Of a DNA stretch of 64,000 nucleotides, positions 60,187 to 64,000 are shown one piece after another. Source of the stretch: Boletus sp. NGJ. Taxonomy: Eukaryota; Basidiomycota; Agaricomycetes; Boletales; Boletaceae. Below the pieces are notes generated by a model that was not told where the DNA came from, ran no database searches, and saw only the letters and a list, made by a program, of their open reading frames with translations. The position numbers and the translations under genes were made by a program. How positions within the stretch are numbered: the first letter of the stretch is position 1; each line of letters opens with the position of its first letter. The stretch lies in assembly GCA_019096195.1 (NCBI GenBank), contig JAGTXK010000190.1:682001-746000 (forward strand), in the 5' to 3' direction.

Positions 60187-61560
60187 TCATCGGGTCCATC
60201 CAATTCGATAGTAAACATACTCTACATCATTGTCCGTGTTGCTCCTCTCAGACTTCCCATCTCCATAAGCTTCACAAACAATGGATTCCTTCGAGAGAAT
60301 GGTGAGCTCTCGCTGTGATCCCTTCGAATCACGACCCTTGGAGCTAAACACTTCTTCGATGGTGCTGGACTCCAACGTATGCCCTGGCCGGAGAGGGATG
60401 ACAAGGTGAAAGGCGGGATCCTTGTTCGAGCCGTCGGGATAGGAGAGGAGAGACGTGAGGCAATCGCGTATCCAAACGGCATGCTGAGGCTCATACACAA
60501 TGTCAGCGCCAAAGACGACGTCGAACGGGGCCGACAAGACGGGTATAGGCAGCGTCTCTGTCATCGTCGGTGAAAACGAAGACCAATCCAGAGGATGACT
60601 ATGGATGAGGATTGCTGCGTCATTTTCGTCGGGAACGGTGGGGAAATTGGCGTCGATGTTGGATTGGAGGTTGGCTAGCACGGCGGGATAAAAGTCTGTG
60701 AGGACGATGGTCGCTCGAGGGTGGAGCGTGAGGGTCGGATCTGGGTTTGGGCTCTTGCAGGGAAGCATCGCATGCAATAATTTTGCTACCGTCAACCCGA
60801 CCAACCCAGTACCTGCGCCTAGCTCGAGGACGCGGAGTGGACGTTCCCGAGTATCGAGACCATCAGTATCACTGCCGGTAGTAGATAGGCTCCACCGCGC
60901 GCCAGTCGAGCATCCCAAACCAAACCAATCGGGACGTTCTGCGATCATCTCTGCGAGTACACATGCCCCGCCCCACGTCTGCGCCCCAACGCTCGCGTAA
61001 TCGTGATTGTCCAGAGGGATGTCCGTCAGGTCGACGTGGACTGTCCGAGTCATGATCTTGTTGGAGTCGGTGTCACCAGCTATTGGCATGGACGCTGGCA
61101 AGGGGATTTTGAAAGAGAATCTGCGGTGGACTTTGGGCGCGGCGGCGACGCCGGCGCAGGTCGCGAGGAGGGAGGCTGCTTGTTGGATGAGTGTGTCGGT
61201 GTCCATAGGGAGATCAGAGGACAAGGGGGATTGGGTGCCGGTGTCGATGACAGTGTCAGTGGGAGATGTTAGCAACGACCACTGTTCCTGCCGAGATTCG
61301 AGCTGGACGATCAGCGCAGTGAGCCAGCGAACTGCATAGGCGCGTTCAAGAGCATCGGATTGGACCCATCGGATGCCTTCGTCGTCGTGGTCAAATGACG
61401 AGACTGCATTCCCGTCACGGTCTCGCCGTCGTCTGCGAGAGCCGCGCACTTGGGGAAGATAGAGCGAGTGAAGGAATTGGAGGTGCTCGAAGAGCTGTGT
61501 GGAGGTGAATGCGGCGATCTTGGCGATGGGCGGAAGACGCGACGTTGGCGGTTGGATCAT
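60187..61560 (-). CDS. SAM-dependent protein methyltransferase (family 16 / METTL21-22-like)
   Basis: A 457-aa single-exon protein. The Rossmann methyltransferase core holds motif I LRVLELGAGTGLVGLTVA, an acidic post-I strand ending IVLTDFYPAVL, and the family motif FDVVFGADIVYEPQHAVW, followed by FHLVIPLRPGH. An upstream GAQTWGGACVLAEM block is the family's typical substrate-side motif. The N-terminal 170 residues are variable and contain a poly-Arg run. Members methylate lysines on translation factors, chaperones or histones; the target is not readable here. The end is convergent with VPS16 (146 bp) and the start is only 39 bp from the next gene's start. Confidence 0.92.
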   Translation of the reverse strand: MIQPPTSRLPPIAKIAAFTSTQLFEHLQFLHSLYLPQVRGSRRRRRDRDGNAVSSFDHDDEGIRWVQSDALERAYAVRWLTALIVQLESRQEQWSLLTSPTDTVIDTGTQSPLSSDLPMDTDTLIQQAASLLATCAGVAAAPKVHRRFSFKIPLPASMPIAGDTDSNKIMTRTVHVDLTDIPLDNHDYASVGAQTWGGACVLAEMIAERPDWFGLGCSTGARWSLSTTGSDTDGLDTRERPLRVLELGAGTGLVGLTVAKLLHAMLPCKSPNPDPTLTLHPRATIVLTDFYPAVLANLQSNIDANFPTVPDENDAAILIHSHPLDWSSFSPTMTETLPIPVLSAPFDVVFGADIVYEPQHAVWIRDCLTSLLSYPDGSNKDPAFHLVIPLRPGHTLESSTIEEVFSSKGRDSKGSQRELTILSKESIVCEAYGDGKSERSNTDNDVEYVYYRIGWTR

Positions 61561-61599
61561 TGCACCTCAACGTTCGTTCAACGCTGCCAAAAAATCATC

Positions 61600-62326
61600 A
61601 TGGACGTCGCGATGAACTTGAACCCGAGCCAACCAACCACATCGTCCTTTGGTACGCAATCCCAGTCCTCCACGGCATCCGCTTTTTCGAGCCTCGCGTC
61701 GATCCCGGGGCATTCGTCTAGCTTCAATTCGACCTCGTCCATTCCAAGTCTGTCTCAGGAGACGACTGGCGTGACTACCAGCACCACCGGGTCGACCCTC
61801 GTAGACCCAAACTCGCCGGAGCTGTTCAAGCAGAACGTACAGATTGCCTTGGAACAGGTCGCTCGTCTGAACGCGCTCGCACGGAGCGCGTTGAACGGCA
61901 TGTACGTCTAGCCTGAGACTCCAACTTTCTGACGCTCACCCCCTCTTCGCCAGACAACACGCCTACCAGGCAGACGTCCATCCAGCACAGACACAAGGTC
62001 AGCACCGTGCTCTCCTGCTCCCTCTGAGGACGTGTATTTACATAAAAATTGAATTTCCCCCAGCGGACTTGACGGCACTCGATCAAGCCATATACGCTCT
62101 CGCCGACGTGCTCAGACAATCTGGCGTCGGCGCGTACCCGCTCCCTGTACCCGTTGACGGTGCACGGAACGCGGCGAGTCCACCGACCGAGCAGCAGCTC
62201 ATCGCGGACACGACTCGCGGCGTCCAGCAGTCGTACGAAGTGTTTAAACGGATGCAAGAGAGTAGTGCGGTCGTTGCCAACCTCTTAGCTGCTCCAGAAA
62301 ACCTGGGACGACCAAAGATGCAGTGA
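61600..62326 (+). CDS. Small helical protein, 202 aa, unknown function
   Basis: Exons 61600-61901, 61954-61997 and 62064-62326. A Ser/Thr/Gln-rich N-terminal third is followed by a long amphipathic helix (ELFKQNVQIALEQVARLN), a second helix (LTALDQAIYALADVLRQSG) and a third (GVQQSYEVFKRMQESSAVV). The helical hairpin resembles small coiled-coil subunits of Mediator or kinetochore complexes, but I do not recognise it as any of them. There is no targeting signal. It shares a very short promoter with the methyltransferase. Confidence 0.8.
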
Positions 62327-62610
62327 TTGTCGAGGGTCCGAAATGACGAGTACATTAGCGGCCGGGAAAGGTGATTGGCGCATCAGAGCAATCGGTCAGA
62401 TGGACAATTTCGTTCCAAGCGTGCGACCGAGGTTCGGGAATCGCTGATGGTATCAACGGGATACGAAAGAGGCAGAGAACGGCGCCATCACATGGATCCT
62501 GACTTTTAGGTGTATTCGGACGACGAAACATAATTGAATACACTTTCATCTACATACTGAAGCCCCATCTTTGACTTGTATCAGCACACATTCCCGAGTA
62601 TGTGGATTGT

Positions 62611-63254
62611 TCAACGTGACTGGGTCGAGTTGACGTAGATGGTGCTAGAGACACACAGGACCTGTGGAAATGATCAGCGACCTCCGGTCATCACAATACA
62701 GGTAAAGGATTGACCTCTTGAGGGTAGAGGTTCGTGCACGTCTGGTTCAAGTTCGGGTTATTCTGGAGGAGCGTACTCTCCGGAATATTGAACATGTCCG
62801 CGATGGAAATACAACTGTCTCCGGACTGCACGACGTAGGTGGTTTCGCAATCTTGGCCGGTGAGACCCAAGCAGATGATCTATAGAGGATTAGGTGGATC
62901 ACAACGGCGTCGTAGAGGGCCCACCTCGCCAATTTGAAGGTTGTCACAGTTCGCGTCGATGATTCCAGTATTCACAGCTGCGAGCTGGTAGCTGTGGATT
63001 GTTGAAAAAGTGCGGTGAGTCGTCGATACTCGCGGGACAGCCGGTGAACTTACGTGGAGACGTTGTGCTTGGCAGATATGATATTACAAGTATCATAGGC
63101 AACGACGGTCGCATTGCGATCACAGTTGGCGGGGAGGGCGGCTTGGGCTGCAACAAGATTGAGAACCAAGAGTGAGGGTACAACGTTGCAGCGACCACGC
63201 ACCCTGGTAAACGGCTGTAGCAGCGAGCGCAATGGTGGCGATGAGACCAAACAT
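62611..63254 (-). CDS. Secreted LysM-domain protein, 142 aa
   Basis: Exons 63254-63203, 63147-63054, 62991-62925, 62879-62715 and 62661-62611. Signal peptide MFGLIATIALAATAVYQA, then two LysM units: first VAYDTCNIISAKHNVSTYQL...NLQIGEIICL, second YVVQSGDSCISIADMFNIPESTL...LYPQEVLCV. Ten or so cysteines suggest disulfides. Fungal LysM proteins bind chitin oligomers; they mask cell-wall fragments from hosts or protect hyphae from chitinases. No catalytic domain. Size and architecture match stand-alone LysM effectors. A TATA box lies 53 bp before the start codon. Confidence 0.93.
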
Positions 63255-63699
63255 GTCGAACAAGAAGCAAGTCTTTGGACTGCCGTTTCCTCTGCAAAAT
63301 GCGCGAGCTTTTATACCTTTTCTGCCCCCACTTGAGAATCCATGGGGGTTCTATTTTCCCTTGTTCTTTCACGACGGGGATCACGAATCCCCGGTGACTT
63401 GAATCCGAAGCCAAACGAGCATCGTTGTAGCACTCTACCCACGTCGTTCGTGACATGGGAAGCGGGTACTGCATAACGGAGGATGAGCGCTGCGTTTGGC
63501 GGTGGACGCTACCCAGGCCTGGCGCGCAATTGTCAGGCGTGGTAGCAGACTTGTCCTTAGCGAATATACGAACGTCGGCTCAGATGGCCACCATGTGAGT
63601 CCACCGGCAAAGCGAGTGTGACAACAATCTGTCACAAAGAAAAGTGTCTACATGGTCAATCCGAACAATCATGTCAACATGGAATCGTATCACTAGACC
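63255..63699. promoter_or_regulatory. Divergent promoter region LysM/Chk1-like
   Basis: These 445 bp separate two divergent starts. Apart from the LysM TATA box no element was identified. Confidence 0.4.
63307..63313 (-). promoter_or_regulatory. TATA box of the LysM gene
   Basis: TATAAAA on the minus strand, 53-59 bp upstream of the ATG at 63254. The spacing fits a short leader and a regulated secreted-protein gene. Confidence 0.6.
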
Positions 63700-64000
63700 A
63701 TGAAGCATCCCAAAGTCGCGGGTGCGTCAAGACTTCCACTTTATCGCCTCTTGGTCACCATCAACCCCAGGTTACGAGCTCATCAAACAAGTCGGCGGGG
63801 GTGGTTTCTCCAGGTAACGGTCCCTCCGAGCACTGATACCTTTGTCCGCTCACACGATTCCAGCGTGTTTCAAGCGGTGCACGTCGAAAACCATCAAGTC
63901 GCAGCATGCAAACTGATCTACATCACCGACGAAACGACCGACAAGGAACGCAAATCCGTAGACAAGGAAATGAAGATCCACGCGGCCATGAAACATCGCA
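63700..64000 (+). CDS. Chk1-like checkpoint kinase, N-terminal part (runs off window)
   Basis: Exons 63700-63721, 63771-63813 and 63864 onward, cut by the window edge after about 67 codons. MKHPKVAGYELIKQVGGGGFSS is the kinase start with a glycine-rich loop; VFQAVHVENHQVAACKLIY supplies the ATP-binding Lys, and TDKERKSVDKEMKIHAAMKH is the alpha-C region in the form typical of Chk1 kinases (KEMxIHxxxKH). This kinase delays mitosis after DNA damage. The assignment depends on the N-terminal lobe alone. Confidence 0.8.
   Translation, partial: MKHPKVAGASRLPLYRLLVTINPRLRAHQTSRRGWFLQVTVPPSTDTFVRSHDSSVFQAVHVENHQVAACKLIYITDETTDKERKSVDKEMKIHAAMKHR

Noticed and set aside
1-64000. CRISPR arrays, bacterial operons, riboswitches
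   Set aside because: The window is eukaryotic nuclear DNA with spliceosomal introns; no regularly spaced direct repeats were seen.

Overview
The window is nuclear DNA of a filamentous basidiomycete, most likely an agaricomycete. Genes are split by many very short introns (mostly 45-75 bp, GT..AG, CTNAC-like branch sites). Housekeeping genes are typically eukaryotic (uL15, RPB11, LSM8, VPS16, CWC21, mitochondrial uS5). Fungal-only families are also present (Zn2Cys6 finger, LysM secreted protein, CSC1/DUF221, TPT/DUF250, NCS1 permease). There are no bacterial operons, ribosome binding sites or CRISPR arrays. All exon models were built by eye from reading phase, splice sites and remembered family consensus; no alignment was run.

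Layout. 0-6.2 kb: tail of an unplaced gene, a single-pass membrane protein (-), a Gin4/Cdr2-like kinase (+). 6.2-12.6 kb: a gene-poor stretch, a small 127-aa protein with a TATA box (+), a mahogunin-like RING protein (-), ribosomal protein uL15 (-). 12.6-20.7 kb: RPB11 (+), a CSC1-type channel (-), a TPT-family transporter (-). 20.7-31 kb: an unknown single-exon gene (+), LSM8 (+), an RMD1/DUF155 protein (-), an ELYS-domain protein (+). 31-36.2 kb: CWC21-like splicing factor (+), PITH protein (-), mitochondrial uS5 (+). 36.5-40.7 kb: a caspase-like gene that may be fused to a Zn2Cys6 finger (-), and a 397-aa protein of an apparently expanded family (-). 40.7-47.2 kb: a gene desert, a Ran1/Ksp1-like kinase (-), a KEN-box protein (+). 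48-56.3 kb: a 15-exon NCS1 permease (+), a MAT2B-like reductase (-), an arrestin-like protein (+). 56.7-64 kb: VPS16 (+), a methyltransferase (-), a small helical protein (+), a LysM protein (-), and the start of a Chk1-like kinase (+).

The genes do not form one pathway. Most are housekeeping or signalling genes: three kinases, vacuolar sorting, splicing and decay of RNA, nuclear pore, transport. Many neighbours are divergent with short shared promoters (39, 136 and 142 bp between start codons).

The most unusual points are: a caspase domain whose upstream exons keep frame with a complete Zn2Cys6 finger; a 5-nt microexon in the permease; a start codon cut by an intron in the CSC1 gene; one well supported GC-AG intron; a possible 25-bp intron in uS5m; and a gapless 93-bp duplicated 5' leader next to an orphan gene.
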